From: Arthrobacter pullicola
GTDB taxonomy: Bacteria; Actinomycetota; Actinomycetes; Actinomycetales; Micrococcaceae
Assembly (NCBI RefSeq): GCF_014836875.1
Contig: NZ_JACSQC010000003.1
Span: forward strand, 170,619 to 234,618
Direction of reading: 5' to 3'
Length of the DNA stretch: 64,000 nucleotides
Notes under the pieces: model-generated
Told to the model about the DNA's origin: nothing
Databases searched by the model: none
What the model saw: the letters and a program-made list of their open reading frames with translations, nothing else
Position numbers and translations under genes: made by a program
Shown here: in pieces, positions 1 to 12,271 of the stretch
Layout of the letters: the number at the start of each line of letters is the position of its first letter
Numbering within the stretch: position 1 is the first letter of the stretch

Positions 1-2
1 GC

Positions 3-530
3 GGAATCGGCCTGGTTCCGCTGCGGGTTAACGCCGGATTGGCGGCTTTCGCCGCGCCGCGGCTCATCCGCACCGGACCGGTGGAAGAGGACATCCTGGC
101 CCGGGTCACCGCGGCACTGGGCCTCACGGCGAACCAGGTGAACGGCCACCAATGGGTGGATAACGGTCCGGGCTGGCTGGGGCTGCTGCTCCCCGACGCC
201 GAGACGGTGCTTTCACTGCGGCCGGACCACGCGGCGCTCGGCAGCCTGCGGGTCGGTGTGATCGGTCCACAGCCTGAGACTGCTGAAACGGACTTCGAGG
301 TACGTGCCTTTGCCCCCGGCCTGGGGGTGTCCGAGGATCCTGTCACCGGCAGCCTGAATGCCGGCCTGGCCCAGTGGCTGATCGGAGAAGGCCTAGCCGG
401 GGAGCGCTACACGGTCACGCAGGGCACAGCGGTCCACCGGTCCGGGCTGGTTCGGGTCTTTATGCGCGAAGGCCGGATCTGGGTGGGCGGGGAGTCCGTG
501 ACCTGCGTCGACGGATCGGTTTCGCTCTGA
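3..530 (+). CDS. PhzF-family isomerase-like protein (5' truncated by window edge)
   Basis: The reading frame is open from the first bases of the window, so only the C-terminal part of about 175 residues is present and the true start lies outside. PhzF-family proteins have two similar alpha/beta-barrel halves and act as isomerases or epimerases; PhzF itself works in phenazine synthesis. The stretch EDPVTGSLNAGLAQWL followed by a QG..VHRSG segment is the family's characteristic C-half signature. No other phenazine gene is nearby, so this is probably one of the many PhzF homologues of unknown substrate. The frame ends in TGA 75 nt before rarA. Confidence 0.8.
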   Translation, partial: GIGLVPLRVNAGLAAFAAPRLIRTGPVEEDILARVTAALGLTANQVNGHQWVDNGPGWLGLLLPDAETVLSLRPDHAALGSLRVGVIGPQPETAETDFEVRAFAPGLGVSEDPVTGSLNAGLAQWLIGEGLAGERYTVTQGTAVHRSGLVRVFMREGRIWVGGESVTCVDGSVSL

Positions 531-592
531 GCGCTGCCCTGAGGAACCGGCTGCCCGGACCCCGGGCGGCAAGGGCAGGGGGAGGGCGCGGG

Positions 593-598
593 TAGCCT
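593..598 (+). promoter_or_regulatory. Candidate -10 box for a leaderless rarA transcript
   Basis: TAGCCT lies 7 nt before the rarA GTG. A start site at the usual distance would put the 5' end at or next to the start codon. No good -35 element was identified. Confidence 0.35.
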
Positions 599-605
599 TG
601 AGACC

Positions 606-2006
606 GTGAGTGACTTGTTCAGCAGCGATGAGGACGCGGACCTCGATGACGTCGATGCCCCGGGGGAGCGCGACGACGACAATGCGCGCAAACGTCCGCG
701 CAGTCCGCTGGCGGTGCGGATGCGTCCGCGCAGCCTCGATGAGGTAGTCGGCCAGCAGCACCTGCTGGCACCCGGTTCCCCGCTGCGCACCCTGGCCGAA
801 AGTCCGCAGAGCGGCCCGGCGGGACCCTCATCCGTCATGCTCTGGGGGCCTCCCGGTACCGGCAAGACCACCCTGGCCCACGTCGTGGCCCGCGGATCGG
901 GACGGAAGTTCGTGGAACTCTCCGCCATCACCTCAGGTGTCAAGGACGTCCGGAGGGTCATGGACGATGCTCTGACGGCCAGGGACCTGCACGGCCTGAC
1001 CACAGTACTGTTCCTGGACGAAATCCACCGGTTCAACAAGGCCCAGCAGGATGCCCTGCTGCCCGGCGTGGAGAACCGCTGGGTGGTGCTGATTGCCGCG
1101 ACCACCGAGAATCCGTCCTTTTCCGTGGTCTCGCCCCTGCTTTCCCGGTCACTGCTCCTGACGCTGAAGCCGCTGACCGAGGCGGACATCTCCAACCTTC
1201 TGCTCCGCGCCGTAGCCGATGAGCGTGGCCTCGCCGGACGGATCAAACTCAGCGACGAGGCCCTGGAGCATCTGGTCCGGCTCGCTGCCGGGGACGCCCG
1301 CCGCGGACTGACCGCGCTGGAAGCCGCTGCCGGCGTCGCTTATTCCGAGCGCGGCCCGGACGAAGAGGTGCCTACCGTCCTGCTTTCCCATGCCGAGCAG
1401 GCCCTGGACGTTGCCGCCCTGCGTTATGACCGGGCAGGGGACCAGCACTATGACGTCACCAGCGCGTTCATCAAGTCACTGCGGGGATCCGACGTCGACG
1501 CCGCCCTGCACTACCTGGCGAAAATGCTCGAAGCGGGGGAGGACCCGCGCTTCATCTCCCGGCGCCTGATGATTTCCGCAGCGGAGGACGTTGGCATGGC
1601 GGACCCGACGGCGCTGCAGACGGCGGTTGCCGCAGCCCAGGCGGTGCAGATGATCGGCATGCCGGAGGGCCGCCTGATCCTGGCGGAAGCAGTGGTCCAC
1701 ATAGCAACGGCGCCCAAATCCAATGCCGCATACAAGGCAATTGGTGCTGCAACAGCCGATGTGCGGGCCGGCTACGGCGCCGGGGTGCCGGCCCACCTGC
1801 GGGACGCTCATTACCCGGGGGCGAAACAGCTGGGCCACGGCAAAGGCTACGTCTACTCGCACGACGAACCGCACGGCGTCGCCAAGCAGCAGTATGCCCC
1901 CGATGACCTGGTGGGCAAGGATTACTACAAGCCCACCGCCAATGGTGCCGAACGGGATATTTCGGCGCGGCTGGAACGCCTGCGCGGGATCATCCGCGGG
2001 CAGTGA
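606..2006 (+). CDS. rarA: Replication-associated recombination protein A (AAA+ ATPase)
   Basis: RarA/MgsA is a clamp-loader-like AAA+ ATPase that acts at stalled replication forks in the cytoplasm. The 466-residue product has an acidic N-terminal extension (residues 1-25), Walker A GPPGTGKT at 81-88, Walker B LFLDEIHR at about 135-142, and a C-terminal half typical of the MgsA tetramerisation region. Length is normal for actinobacteria. The GTG start is preceded by TAGCCT at 593-598, 7 nt away, and the nearest purine-rich stretch is about 20 nt upstream, so a leaderless message is plausible. Gene assignment is firm; transcript structure is inferred. Confidence 0.95.
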   Translation: MSDLFSSDEDADLDDVDAPGERDDDNARKRPRSPLAVRMRPRSLDEVVGQQHLLAPGSPLRTLAESPQSGPAGPSSVMLWGPPGTGKTTLAHVVARGSGRKFVELSAITSGVKDVRRVMDDALTARDLHGLTTVLFLDEIHRFNKAQQDALLPGVENRWVVLIAATTENPSFSVVSPLLSRSLLLTLKPLTEADISNLLLRAVADERGLAGRIKLSDEALEHLVRLAAGDARRGLTALEAAAGVAYSERGPDEEVPTVLLSHAEQALDVAALRYDRAGDQHYDVTSAFIKSLRGSDVDAALHYLAKMLEAGEDPRFISRRLMISAAEDVGMADPTALQTAVAAAQAVQMIGMPEGRLILAEAVVHIATAPKSNAAYKAIGAATADVRAGYGAGVPAHLRDAHYPGAKQLGHGKGYVYSHDEPHGVAKQQYAPDDLVGKDYYKPTANGAERDISARLERLRGIIRGQ

Positions 2007-2059
2007 CGGGCAATAATCCAGCCTCGCCACGGTGCCGCGGCTGGCGGGTCCGCCCATGC

Positions 2060-2065
2060 TAGGAT
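2060..2065 (+). promoter_or_regulatory. Candidate -10 box for rpsD
   Basis: TAGGAT fits the actinobacterial TANNNT -10 consensus and sits in the 279-nt gap between rarA and rpsD. It would give a leader of about 215 nt. No convincing -35 hexamer was found. Confidence 0.3.
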
Positions 2066-2219
2066 TGATGGTTGACTGGCAAGCGTTCTGCCGGACACTC
2101 CAATTCTGCTTCAGCCGGTTCATCCCGGCAGGTCAGAGGCGTGTCAGGACAGCAGCGTTGCAGCGGAAGGCAGCGGTTGGCCGGAGCTCTCCCTAATGGA
2201 GGCCAGTGACTACGTATCA

Positions 2220-2257
2220 GCTGCGGAAACGCCGGGTTGTCCCGGCGCAGACGCAGC
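2220..2257 (+). promoter_or_regulatory. Two-tier hairpin in the rpsD 5' leader
   Basis: An outer 6-bp stem (GCTGCG 2220-2225 with CGCAGC 2252-2257) encloses a perfect 7-bp stem (CGCCGGG 2230-2236 with CCCGGCG 2241-2247) with a TTGT loop. It ends about 15 nt before the Shine-Dalgarno stretch AAAGGTGA. Ribosomal protein S4 represses its own message in other phyla, so this could be an S4 target, but no known S4 leader consensus was recognised. Confidence 0.4.
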
Positions 2258-2285
2258 GAAACCGCCAAAACAGTGAAAGGTGAAC

Positions 2286-2912
2286 GTGGCTAATTCAACA
2301 CGTGCACGCCGTCAGGCCCGCGCTTCGCGCGCCCTCGGCATTGCTTTGACCCCCAAGGCAGCAAAGTACTTCGAGCGTCGGCCTTACCCCCCGGGTGAGC
2401 ACGGCCGCGCCCGCCGCAAGCAGGACAGCGACTACGCAGTACGTCTGCGTGAAAAGCAGCGTCTGCGTGCACAGTACGGCATCCGCGAAGCACAGATGAC
2501 CCGTGTCTTCGAAGAAGCCCGCCGCACCGCCGGCCTGACCGGTGAAAACCTGATCGAGCTTCTCGAGATGCGTCTTGACGCCCTCGTGCTGCGTGCCGGC
2601 TTCGCCCGGACGATCGCCCAGGCCCGCCAGCTTGTTGTGCACCGCCACATCATGGTTGACGGCGCCCGCGTGGACCGCCCGTCGTTCCGCGTGTCCGAAG
2701 GCCAGCTCATCCATGTGCACCAGCGCAGCGAGACCATGACGCCGTTCCAGGTTGCCGCTGCCGGCGCCCACCGCGACGTCCTGCCCGCTGTTCCGGGTTA
2801 CCTGGATGTCTCCCTGGACAAGCTGCAGGCCCGCCTGGTTCGCCGCCCGAAGCGCTCGGAAATCCCCGTGACCTGCGAAGAGCAGCTCGTGGTGGAATAC
2901 TACGCACGCTAA
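2286..2912 (+). CDS. rpsD: 30S ribosomal protein S4
   Basis: S4 is a primary 16S rRNA-binding protein that nucleates 30S assembly. The product begins (M)ANSTRARRQARASRALG and contains the conserved GEHGRARRKQDSDYAVRLR stretch, with the S4 RNA-binding domain at roughly residues 95-160. GTG at 2286 is chosen over the in-frame GTG at 2280 because it gives the canonical N-terminus and leaves AAAGGTGA as ribosome binding site. The 208-residue length is normal. The gene stands apart from the alpha operon and is followed directly by a strong hairpin terminator, so it is probably monocistronic. Confidence 0.97.
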   Translation: MANSTRARRQARASRALGIALTPKAAKYFERRPYPPGEHGRARRKQDSDYAVRLREKQRLRAQYGIREAQMTRVFEEARRTAGLTGENLIELLEMRLDALVLRAGFARTIAQARQLVVHRHIMVDGARVDRPSFRVSEGQLIHVHQRSETMTPFQVAAAGAHRDVLPAVPGYLDVSLDKLQARLVRRPKRSEIPVTCEEQLVVEYYAR

Positions 2913-2955
2913 TTCGACTGCGTTCCCGGTTCCCGGGGACACAAGGCGAAACCGG

Positions 2956-2995
2956 AACAGCCCGCGGCCCCCGTGCCGCGGGCTGTTTCGTTTGT
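2956..2995 (+). terminator. Rho-independent terminator of rpsD
   Basis: A perfect 12-bp stem (AACAGCCCGCGG 2956-2967 with CCGCGGGCTGTT 2976-2987) with an 8-nt loop is followed by a T-rich stretch (TCGTTTGTT), 43 nt after the rpsD stop. Confidence 0.85.
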
Positions 2996-3066
2996 TCCAG
3001 CCGCACAGGGCTGGACGCAACCGCAGTCCCGCAGCATGCGAGTGAGTGTCCCGGCCCGTGAATGGG

Positions 3067-3072
3067 TAAGGT
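3067..3072 (+). promoter_or_regulatory. Candidate -10 box for the DUF948-alaS gene group
   Basis: TAAGGT lies 40 nt before the DUF948 start codon, just downstream of the rpsD terminator, where a new transcript must begin. The -35 region is weak. Confidence 0.3.
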
Positions 3073-3112
3073 ACATAGCGGAAATGTCTTCGAACCGATC
3101 CCAAGGAGAACC

Positions 3113-3487
3113 ATGTCAGGTGGAGATATCGCCGGTCTGATCGCAGCCGGTGTATTTGCCGTGCTGGTTGCACTGCTGGCCGTACCCATCATCAAACTTG
3201 GGAAGGTCTTCGATGAACTTCGCGGATCCATCAAGACCCTCAGTGACGAGACCACTCCGTTGATCGACGAAGTGACCACCACCGTTTCCACCACCAACCT
3301 GCAGCTGCAGAAGGTGGACGGCATTTCCTCGAACGTCTCCGATGCGTCCGCGAACGTCTCGGCACTGACATCGCTGATCGCGGCTACCGTCGGCTCCCCG
3401 CTGATCAAGGTCTCCGCTTTCACCTACGGTGTACGTACAGCGCTGGCTGCCCGCCGGCCCGCCGGCCGCGGCCGCCGCAGCCGCTAG
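3113..3487 (+). CDS. DUF948 domain-containing membrane protein
   Basis: The 124-residue product has one N-terminal transmembrane helix (about residues 6-28, AGLIAAGVFAVLVALLAVPI). A polar segment predicted to be helical follows, rich in Thr/Ser/Val with regularly spaced hydrophobics (about 35-90), and the basic tail is RRPAGRGRRSR. This matches the DUF948 family, whose function is unknown. The ATG at 3113 is supported by AAGGAG a few bases upstream; an earlier in-frame ATG at 3062 lacks such a site and would precede the membrane helix with an unlikely extension. It lies before a DUF6167-type gene and alaS, an arrangement common in actinobacteria. Confidence 0.8.
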   Translation: MSGGDIAGLIAAGVFAVLVALLAVPIIKLGKVFDELRGSIKTLSDETTPLIDEVTTTVSTTNLQLQKVDGISSNVSDASANVSALTSLIAATVGSPLIKVSAFTYGVRTALAARRPAGRGRRSR

Positions 3488-3524
3488 GCCTGACCGCCCC
3501 ACACAGCCCACCACAGGAGCAGCC

Positions 3525-3779
3525 ATGATTAAGCGTGTGTTTTGGATGTCGATCGGCATCACCATCGGCGTCATCGCCGTCCGCCGCCTTTCGGAGGCCA
3601 GGGAAACGCTGGGTCCCGCCGGGCTCAACCGCGCCGTTGGCAGTGCCTCCGACGCCGTTCACCACTTCACCGACGCGTTCCGCGACGCCATGAACCAGCG
3701 GGAGGGCGAGCTCCGCTCCGCCCTGGGGCTGGAAACCACTGACACCGTCGCCGACACCATGTCAGCTGCGCGCCGCTGA
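3525..3779 (+). CDS. Small DUF6167-type membrane-associated protein
   Basis: This 84-residue protein starts MIKRVFWMSIGITIGVIAVRR, a short hydrophobic segment ending in arginines. An amphipathic C-terminal half containing LGPAGLNRAVGS and MNQREGELRSALG follows. The pattern matches the small DUF6167 proteins encoded just upstream of alaS in many actinobacteria; their function is unknown. The ATG at 3525 is used because it begins the conserved segment and is preceded by AGGAGCAGCC; the longer frame upstream has no family resemblance. It lies 37 nt after the DUF948 gene and 61 nt before alaS, probably in one transcript. Confidence 0.75.
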   Translation: MIKRVFWMSIGITIGVIAVRRLSEARETLGPAGLNRAVGSASDAVHHFTDAFRDAMNQREGELRSALGLETTDTVADTMSAARR

Positions 3780-3840
3780 CTTTTCCCCCGCGTGCAGCTG
3801 CCCTGCGCGTGCCTGATTTACCAGAAGGGTAAGAAACACC

Positions 3841-6534
<2,694 letters not shown>

Positions 6535-6542
6535 CACCGCTG

Positions 6543-7112
6543 ATGCCGGACTATCCCCGCGGACCAAAGCTCGGCGTCGACGTCGGTCTGGCGCGCGTCG
6601 GGGTCGCAACCTGTGACCCCGACGCGCTCCTGGCCACGCCGGTCCGGACGCTCAAGCGGGACGCGAAGAAAAACAGCGACATTGCCGTGCTGGTGCGCGA
6701 AGCGGCCGAACGGGGTGCCGTTCAGGTTTTTGTGGGCCTGCCCCAAAGCATGCGCGGCACCGAAACCGCCTCGACGGCGATGGCCCGCGGCTACGCCCAG
6801 GCCCTTGCCGAAGCACTCGACCGGGCAGGCCTGGACGTCCCGGTACGCCTGATTGATGAGCGGCTGAGTACGGTCAGCGCCCACCGCTCGTTAAGAGAAG
6901 CTGGCTTGGACACCAGAAATCACCGTAGAGTGGTAGACCAAGTGGCCGCTGTGGGTATATTGCAGCAGGCCATTGATATGCAGCGTTCCCTTGGACGCGA
7001 TGTGGGGGCATCGGTCACATTTCGCCGAAGCGCGCGACCCGCGGCTTCGGCCCCAGACGAGGAGCTAACTATTTCCGAGGAAAGCCGCCCCGAAAGCGAT
7101 TCAGCGCCGTGA
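6543..7112 (+). CDS. ruvX: Putative Holliday junction resolvase RuvX (YqgF family)
   Basis: RuvX/YqgF proteins have an RNase H-like fold and act in pre-16S rRNA 5'-end maturation and possibly in recombination. The 189-residue product shows the N-terminal strand LGVDVGLARVGVA with the first catalytic Asp, then FVGLPQSMRGTETAST and the C-terminal acidic motif VRLIDERLSTVSAH. The last 45 residues (Arg/Ser/Glu-rich) extend past the usual domain and are probably disordered. It starts 8 nt after alaS and overlaps mltG by 4 nt, indicating translational coupling; alaS-ruvX-mltG-aroE is a conserved actinobacterial order. Confidence 0.9.
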   Translation: MPDYPRGPKLGVDVGLARVGVATCDPDALLATPVRTLKRDAKKNSDIAVLVREAAERGAVQVFVGLPQSMRGTETASTAMARGYAQALAEALDRAGLDVPVRLIDERLSTVSAHRSLREAGLDTRNHRRVVDQVAAVGILQQAIDMQRSLGRDVGASVTFRRSARPAASAPDEELTISEESRPESDSAP

Positions 7113-8431
7113 GCCACAGGTATCCCGACCATCGTCCGCCGGGACAGGAACCGGAATACGATCCAAGTGCGGGCGGATCTGCCGGCGAGGGTGCTCCGGA
7201 GCAGGGATACGGTCCAGCCGACGGCCACCAGGACGCCTACGCCGGCGCCCATGAAAGCCTGCAGCACGTTGGAGCCGAACAAGGCTATGAGCCCGCGCCC
7301 GTAGTCCAGACCTTCTTTGCCGATGAAGCACCAAGCCGGCGCAGCCGGCGGCCTTCCCGTGACAAGCAGCGCAGGCGCCGCCGGCGCACGCTGGTGATGG
7401 TCGTTGTCCTTGCGGTCTTTGCCGGAGTCGTGTTCGGCCTGACGCTGTTCCTGCGGGACCTGCTCGGAATGAACGAGACCAAGGACTACCCGGGTCCGGG
7501 CGAGGGAACAGTCTCCTTCGTGGTCCATCCGGGTGAGGGGCCGCTGCTGATCGGGGAGAGCCTCGCAGCACAGGACATTGTGGCCACGGGCAAAAAGTTC
7601 GTCGAAGTCTTCCAGCAGGAAGCAGACGGGCGCGAAATCCAGCCAGGCACCTACGAAATGCGGCTCCAGATGTCGGCCTCCGGAGCGGTCACCGCACTGC
7701 TCGGCGACGGCGGAACGGCCGTGCACTACGCCGCGATCGCCCGGGATCTCCGGCAAAGCGAAACCTTCGACATCCTGGTTGAGTCCACCGGTATCCCGCT
7801 GACGGAATTCGAAGCCCTGGCAGCCAGCCCGCAGGACTTTGGCCTGCCGGCAGAGGCCGTGAGCCTGGAGGGTTACCTCTTCCCCGGTGAATACCGTTTC
7901 CCGGTTGACAGCACCGCCACGGAAATCGTCACCGAGATGGTGGACAACGCATTCTCCGCCCTGGAGGAAAGCGGTGTGAGCGACGCTGCCGCCCAGTACG
8001 ACGTCCTGACCAAGGCCAGCATCATCCAGGCCGAGGCCGGCGAAGCGGATTACGCCACGGTCGCCGGTGCCATCGAAAACCGGCTCCGTGCTGACAACAC
8101 CGAAACCAACGGGCTGATCCAGTCTGACGCCACGGTCACTTACGGCCTGGGCCGCAAGAGCTACAACCTCACGCCGGAGGAGAAGGCAGATAAGGGTAAC
8201 CGGTACAACACGTACGCGAATCCGGGTCTGCCGGTGGGCCCGATCGGCTCACCGAGTATCGAGGCTATCGAGGCCGCGGCAAACCCTGCCGACGTTCCGT
8301 ACTTCTACTGGGTCACCGTCAACCTGGACAGCGGGAAGACAGAGTTCTCCTCGACCCTGGCCGAGCATGCCCGCTATGTTGCCGAATACCAGGAGTGGTG
8401 CGGAACGCAGGAAGCGGGAAGGTGCGAGTAG
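7109..8431 (+). CDS. mltG: Endolytic murein transglycosylase MltG (YceG-like)
   Basis: MltG cleaves nascent glycan strands at the membrane and helps terminate peptidoglycan synthesis. The 440-residue protein has a long hydrophilic cytoplasmic N-terminus (1-90) ending in RRRRRR, one transmembrane helix (about 94-115), then the YceG domain. The active-site segment ASIIQAEAG places the catalytic Glu at residue 309, and the C-terminal LPVGPIGSPSIEAIEAA signature is intact. The GTG start overlaps the ruvX stop (GTGA). The stop codon is followed immediately by the aroE start codon. Confidence 0.93.
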   Translation: MSHRYPDHRPPGQEPEYDPSAGGSAGEGAPEQGYGPADGHQDAYAGAHESLQHVGAEQGYEPAPVVQTFFADEAPSRRSRRPSRDKQRRRRRRTLVMVVVLAVFAGVVFGLTLFLRDLLGMNETKDYPGPGEGTVSFVVHPGEGPLLIGESLAAQDIVATGKKFVEVFQQEADGREIQPGTYEMRLQMSASGAVTALLGDGGTAVHYAAIARDLRQSETFDILVESTGIPLTEFEALAASPQDFGLPAEAVSLEGYLFPGEYRFPVDSTATEIVTEMVDNAFSALEESGVSDAAAQYDVLTKASIIQAEAGEADYATVAGAIENRLRADNTETNGLIQSDATVTYGLGRKSYNLTPEEKADKGNRYNTYANPGLPVGPIGSPSIEAIEAAANPADVPYFYWVTVNLDSGKTEFSSTLAEHARYVAEYQEWCGTQEAGRCE

Positions 8432-9310
8432 TTGTCTGCCATCACCCGCCGCGCAGCGGTTCTGGGGCATCCCATTGCCCACTCGCGCTCACCTGAGCTG
8501 CACCGTGCCGCATACCGGTACCTGGAATTCGACTGCGACTACGCTGCAATCGATGTGGAAGAGGAGGCCGCGGCGGACTTCGCCGCGGCCGTCCGGCAGG
8601 AACCGGGCTGGAACGGGCTGTCCGTCACCATGCCCCTGAAGAGTGCCATGGCAGCCGCCGTCGACACACTGGATCCACTGGCTGAAGCGCTTGGCGTCAT
8701 CAACACGGTCACGTTCGAGCCCGGCGCCGGCGGAACGGTGCTGACCGGCTGGAACACCGACGTCGCGGGGCTGGTCAACGCCTTGCGCCATGCGGGTGCC
8801 GGTGACGCCCCAAAGGCGGCCGTACTGGGCGCCGGAGGCACCGCAACAGCTGCCGTGGCGGCCCTGACGGAACTCGGCTGCAGCAGTGTGGACATTTACG
8901 CCCGCAGTTTCCGGGGCGACGCCGGCGGGCAGCCGGCAGTCCAGGAAGTGGGCAGCCGGCTGGGCACCGACGTTGCGCTTCACGGCTGGGACATGGCCGC
9001 CGCCGCCTGCGCGGAAGCCGACGTCGTGATCTGCACCCTGCCGCCGCGCGGCGCGGACGGGATTGCCGGCGAATTCGCGGACCTGGGCCGCCGGCGCGAC
9101 GGCGCGGTGCTGCTGGACGCGGCTTACGATCCCTGGCCCAGCGCCATTGCCGCTGCCTGGCAGGCGGCCGGGGGAACGATCGTGCCGGGGCTGGAAATGC
9201 TCCTCTACCAGGCTGTGGAACAGGTCCGCCTTTTCACCAGGGACGCCTTCCGCGACGAACGTGCCGTCATAAACGTGATGTGTGACGCAGTGGGGCTGCC
9301 TCAGCGCTGA
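8432..9310 (+). CDS. aroE: Shikimate dehydrogenase (NADP+)
   Basis: AroE reduces 3-dehydroshikimate to shikimate. The 292-residue protein starts with the substrate-binding motif [16 protein letters not shown], has GLSVTMPLK with the catalytic Lys, NTDVAGL, and an NADP-binding glycine motif [15 protein letters not shown] in the middle. The TTG start abuts the mltG TAG stop with no gap; GAAGGTGCGAG lies upstream as ribosome binding site. Arrangement with aroC, aroK and aroB downstream gives four consecutive steps of the chorismate pathway. Confidence 0.95.
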   Translation: MSAITRRAAVLGHPIAHSRSPELHRAAYRYLEFDCDYAAIDVEEEAAADFAAAVRQEPGWNGLSVTMPLKSAMAAAVDTLDPLAEALGVINTVTFEPGAGGTVLTGWNTDVAGLVNALRHAGAGDAPKAAVLGAGGTATAAVAALTELGCSSVDIYARSFRGDAGGQPAVQEVGSRLGTDVALHGWDMAAAACAEADVVICTLPPRGADGIAGEFADLGRRRDGAVLLDAAYDPWPSAIAAAWQAAGGTIVPGLEMLLYQAVEQVRLFTRDAFRDERAVINVMCDAVGLPQR

Positions 9311-9342
9311 AGCCACCTGCCGGACATGGCAGTATTGAAGCC

Positions 9343-10554
9343 ATGTTGCGTTGGTTGACCGCCGGTGAGTCCCATGGGCCTGCACTGGTTGGAATTGTTG
9401 AGGGCGTCCCCGCCGGCGTCGAGGTAAGCACGCCGTCCATCCAGGAGGCGCTGGCCCGCCGGCGGCTCGGCTATGGCCGCGGCGCCAGGATGAAGTTTGA
9501 GCAGGACGAGGTGCGGATCCTCGGAGGTGTGCGGCACGGACTGACCCAGGGCGGCCCCATCGCCATCGAGATCGCCAACACCGAATGGCCCAAGTGGGAG
9601 CAGATCATGGCATCTGACCCGGTGGACCCGGAGGTCCTGGCCGACCAGGCCCGCAACGCACCGCTGACCCGGCCCCGTCCGGGCCACGCAGATTTCACCG
9701 GTATGCAGAAGTACGGTTTCGACGAGGCCCGTCCCGTCCTTGAACGGGCCAGCGCCCGCGAAACGGCTGCCCGGGTTGCCCTCGGAGCCGTCGCCGCCGC
9801 GTTCCTGAAGGAGCTCGGCATCGAGCTCGTGAGCCACACCGTGGCGATCGCCGGCGTCAGCTCGCCGGAGGGATCGGCCCTGCCTGTCCCCGGTGATGTT
9901 GCCGCCCTGGACGCAAACCCCATGCGCTGCTTCGATCCTGCGGTCACCGAAGCGATGGTTGCTGAGGTGGACGCCGCCCACAAGGAGGGCGAGACCCTTG
10001 GCGGTGTCGTCGAGGTACTCGCCTACGGCCTGCCGCCGGGACTCGGCAGCTACGTCCATTGGGACCGCCGGCTGGACTCGCGGATTGCAGGCGCACTGAT
10101 GGGCATCCAGGCGATCAAGGGCGTAGAGGTCGGAGACGGTTTCCTGACCGCCACGCGCCGTGGATCAGCCGCCCATGACGAAATCCTGAAGGACGAAAAC
10201 GGACAGGTTGTCCGTTCGGGCAACCGGGCCGGCGGAATCGAAGGCGGCATGAGCATTGGTGAGGTCCTGCGGGTCCGCGCTGCCATGAAGCCCATTGCCA
10301 CGGTTCCGCGGGCACTGAAGACCATTGACGTGAGCACCGGCCAAGCTGCACGGGCCCACCACCAGCGCTCGGATGTCTGCGCCGTGCCGGCGGCCGGCGT
10401 GGTCGCGGAGGCCATGGTTGCCCTGGTCCTGGCCGAAGCCGTCACGGAGAAATTCGGCGGCGATTCAGTGGCGGAGACTGCACGGAACCTGCGCACCTAC
10501 CTCGAGAACATCCCGGCGTCCCTCGGATCAATCGGCACCGGCACCGGTGCCTGA
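9343..10554 (+). CDS. aroC: Chorismate synthase
   Basis: AroC converts EPSP to chorismate using reduced FMN. The 403-residue product begins [21 protein letters not shown], the family signature with the catalytic His, and contains [14 protein letters not shown] and [12 protein letters not shown]. The gene starts 32 nt after aroE; its last 8 nt overlap aroK, suggesting coupled translation. Length is normal for actinobacteria. Confidence 0.97.
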   Translation: MLRWLTAGESHGPALVGIVEGVPAGVEVSTPSIQEALARRRLGYGRGARMKFEQDEVRILGGVRHGLTQGGPIAIEIANTEWPKWEQIMASDPVDPEVLADQARNAPLTRPRPGHADFTGMQKYGFDEARPVLERASARETAARVALGAVAAAFLKELGIELVSHTVAIAGVSSPEGSALPVPGDVAALDANPMRCFDPAVTEAMVAEVDAAHKEGETLGGVVEVLAYGLPPGLGSYVHWDRRLDSRIAGALMGIQAIKGVEVGDGFLTATRRGSAAHDEILKDENGQVVRSGNRAGGIEGGMSIGEVLRVRAAMKPIATVPRALKTIDVSTGQAARAHHQRSDVCAVPAAGVVAEAMVALVLAEAVTEKFGGDSVAETARNLRTYLENIPASLGSIGTGTGA

Positions 10555-11062
10555 GCAGCATCTGGTCCTGATCGGGCTGATGGCTGCCGGCAAATCCGTC
10601 GTCGGCCGTTCCTTTGCCTCCCGCCATGGGCTGCCCTATGTGGACACCGATCAGCTGGTAGTGGACGAACACGGGCCCATCCCCGAAATTTTCGCCAGCC
10701 ACAGCGAGGCCTACTTCCGCGAGGTGGAGGCACGCGCCGTGGCCGCCGCCCTGGACTCACCGGTCCGTTCGGTGATCTCCCTGGGGGGCGGGGCCGTGCT
10801 GGACGCCGGCACACAGCAGCTCCTGCAGCACGCTACCGTGGTGTTCCTGGACACCGACCTGGCTACCGTCCTGCCGCGGATTTCACGGTCCGGCCACCGG
10901 CCGCTGCTGGCCGGGGATCCGGTGGTCCGCTGGTCCGCGCTGGCCCAGGCACGCCGCCCGCTGTATGAATCGCTGGCAGACATTGTTATAGACACCAGGG
11001 GACTGGCCGTTCCGGAAGTCGTGGAACGTATCACCGCCGCCCTGGACGAAGGAGAACACTAA
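10547..11062 (+). CDS. aroK: Shikimate kinase
   Basis: AroK phosphorylates shikimate at O-3. The 171-residue NMP-kinase-like protein has a P-loop GLMAAGKS at residues 10-17, a DTD motif for substrate binding, [10 protein letters not shown] in the middle and RPLL near the lid. GTG at 10547, which overlaps the aroC stop by 8 nt, is chosen because it gives a standard N-terminus; longer in-frame starts only add antisense-like sequence inside aroC. The stop codon overlaps the aroB ATG by one base (TAATG). Confidence 0.92.
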   Translation: MPEQHLVLIGLMAAGKSVVGRSFASRHGLPYVDTDQLVVDEHGPIPEIFASHSEAYFREVEARAVAAALDSPVRSVISLGGGAVLDAGTQQLLQHATVVFLDTDLATVLPRISRSGHRPLLAGDPVVRWSALAQARRPLYESLADIVIDTRGLAVPEVVERITAALDEGEH

Positions 11063-12183
11063 TGCCCGCTGAACCCACCGTTATCAAGGTGACGGGCGAT
11101 AAGCCCGCCGAAAATTACGACGTCGTCATCGGCAATGGCCTGCTGGGCCGCCTTCCCGGCATGCTGGGGGAGCGCGTCCGCCGTGTCCTGGTGATCCACC
11201 CGCGTGCCCTGCGCACCACGGGCGACACGGTCCGGGACGAACTGGCCGCGGCCGGTCTCACGGCGCTCACCGCGGAAATCCCGGACGCCGAAGAAGGCAA
11301 GCACATCCAGGTGGCGTCCTTCTGCTGGCAGGTTCTTGGCCAGAATGACTTCACCCGTTCCGACGCGGTTGTCGCCGTGGGCGGGGGAGCGGTCACCGAC
11401 GTCGCCGGTTTCGTGGCCGCGACCTGGCTCCGCGGTATCAAAGTAGTGCACGTACCCACCAGCCTGCTCGGCATGGTGGACGCCTCCGTAGGCGGCAAGA
11501 CCGGAATCAACACCGCCGAGGGCAAGAACCTGGTCGGCGCGTTCCACCCGCCCGCCGGCGTCCTGGCAGACCTGGATGCGCTGGGATCCCTGCCAAAGAA
11601 CGAACTGCTCAGCGGTATGGCAGAAGTGGTCAAGTGCGGTTTCATCGCCGACCCGGCCATCCTGGACCTCATTGAGGCCAACCCGGAAGCCGTGGCGGAC
11701 GGGAGCTCAGGCGTTGTCCGCGAGCTCGTTGAGCGCGCTGTGCGGGTTAAGGCCGAGGTGGTTTCCGGTGACCTGCGTGAGGCAGGGCGCCGGGAATTCC
11801 TGAACTACGGCCACACCCTGGGGCACTCGATCGAACTGGCCGAGCGCTACCAGTGGCGGCATGGTGCTGCGGTCTCCGTGGGCCTGGTCTTCGCGGCCGA
11901 GCTCGGCCGGATGGTCGGCCGGCTCGATGATGCCACGGCTGACCGGCACAAGGCCGTCCTCACCTCCCTCGGATTGCCGGTGACCTACCGGAAGGACCGC
12001 TGGAGCGCCCTGCTTGACGGTATGCGCCGGGATAAGAAGTCCCGCGGGGACCTGCTTCGCTTCGTGGTCCTGGACGGCCTGGCTAAACCGTCCATCCTGG
12101 AAGTGCCGGACACCTCGCTGCTGTTCGCTGCGTACCAGGAGATCGCCTCGGAGCCCGACGGCGGGATCCGGCTCAGCCTGTAG
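11062..12183 (+). CDS. aroB: 3-dehydroquinate synthase
   Basis: AroB cyclises DAHP to 3-dehydroquinate with NAD+ and a divalent metal. The 373-residue product contains the NAD-binding [19 protein letters not shown] stretch, [18 protein letters not shown], the metal-ligand region GFIADP...EAV and the [11 protein letters not shown] motif with two zinc-binding histidines. It overlaps aroK by 1 nt. AroK-AroB adjacency is almost universal. efp follows after an 88-nt gap with its own candidate promoter. Confidence 0.97.
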   Translation: MPAEPTVIKVTGDKPAENYDVVIGNGLLGRLPGMLGERVRRVLVIHPRALRTTGDTVRDELAAAGLTALTAEIPDAEEGKHIQVASFCWQVLGQNDFTRSDAVVAVGGGAVTDVAGFVAATWLRGIKVVHVPTSLLGMVDASVGGKTGINTAEGKNLVGAFHPPAGVLADLDALGSLPKNELLSGMAEVVKCGFIADPAILDLIEANPEAVADGSSGVVRELVERAVRVKAEVVSGDLREAGRREFLNYGHTLGHSIELAERYQWRHGAAVSVGLVFAAELGRMVGRLDDATADRHKAVLTSLGLPVTYRKDRWSALLDGMRRDKKSRGDLLRFVVLDGLAKPSILEVPDTSLLFAAYQEIASEPDGGIRLSL

Positions 12184-12217
12184 CCTCCGGGCATCGTGGG
12201 CGGATTCGCCGAACAGG

Positions 12218-12223
12218 TAGAAT
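12218..12223 (+). promoter_or_regulatory. Candidate -10 box for efp-nusB
   Basis: TAGAAT lies in the 88-nt aroB-efp gap, 48 nt before the efp start, implying a leader of about 42 nt. The -35 region is poor, and read-through from aroB remains possible. Confidence 0.45.
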
Positions 12224-12271
12224 GGTCGACGGACAAGACACGTAGTTACGCGAAACGACGAAAGAGAAACT

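Noticed and set aside
3-530. Phenazine biosynthesis cluster
   Set aside because: Only a generic PhzF homologue is present; no other phz gene occurs in the window.
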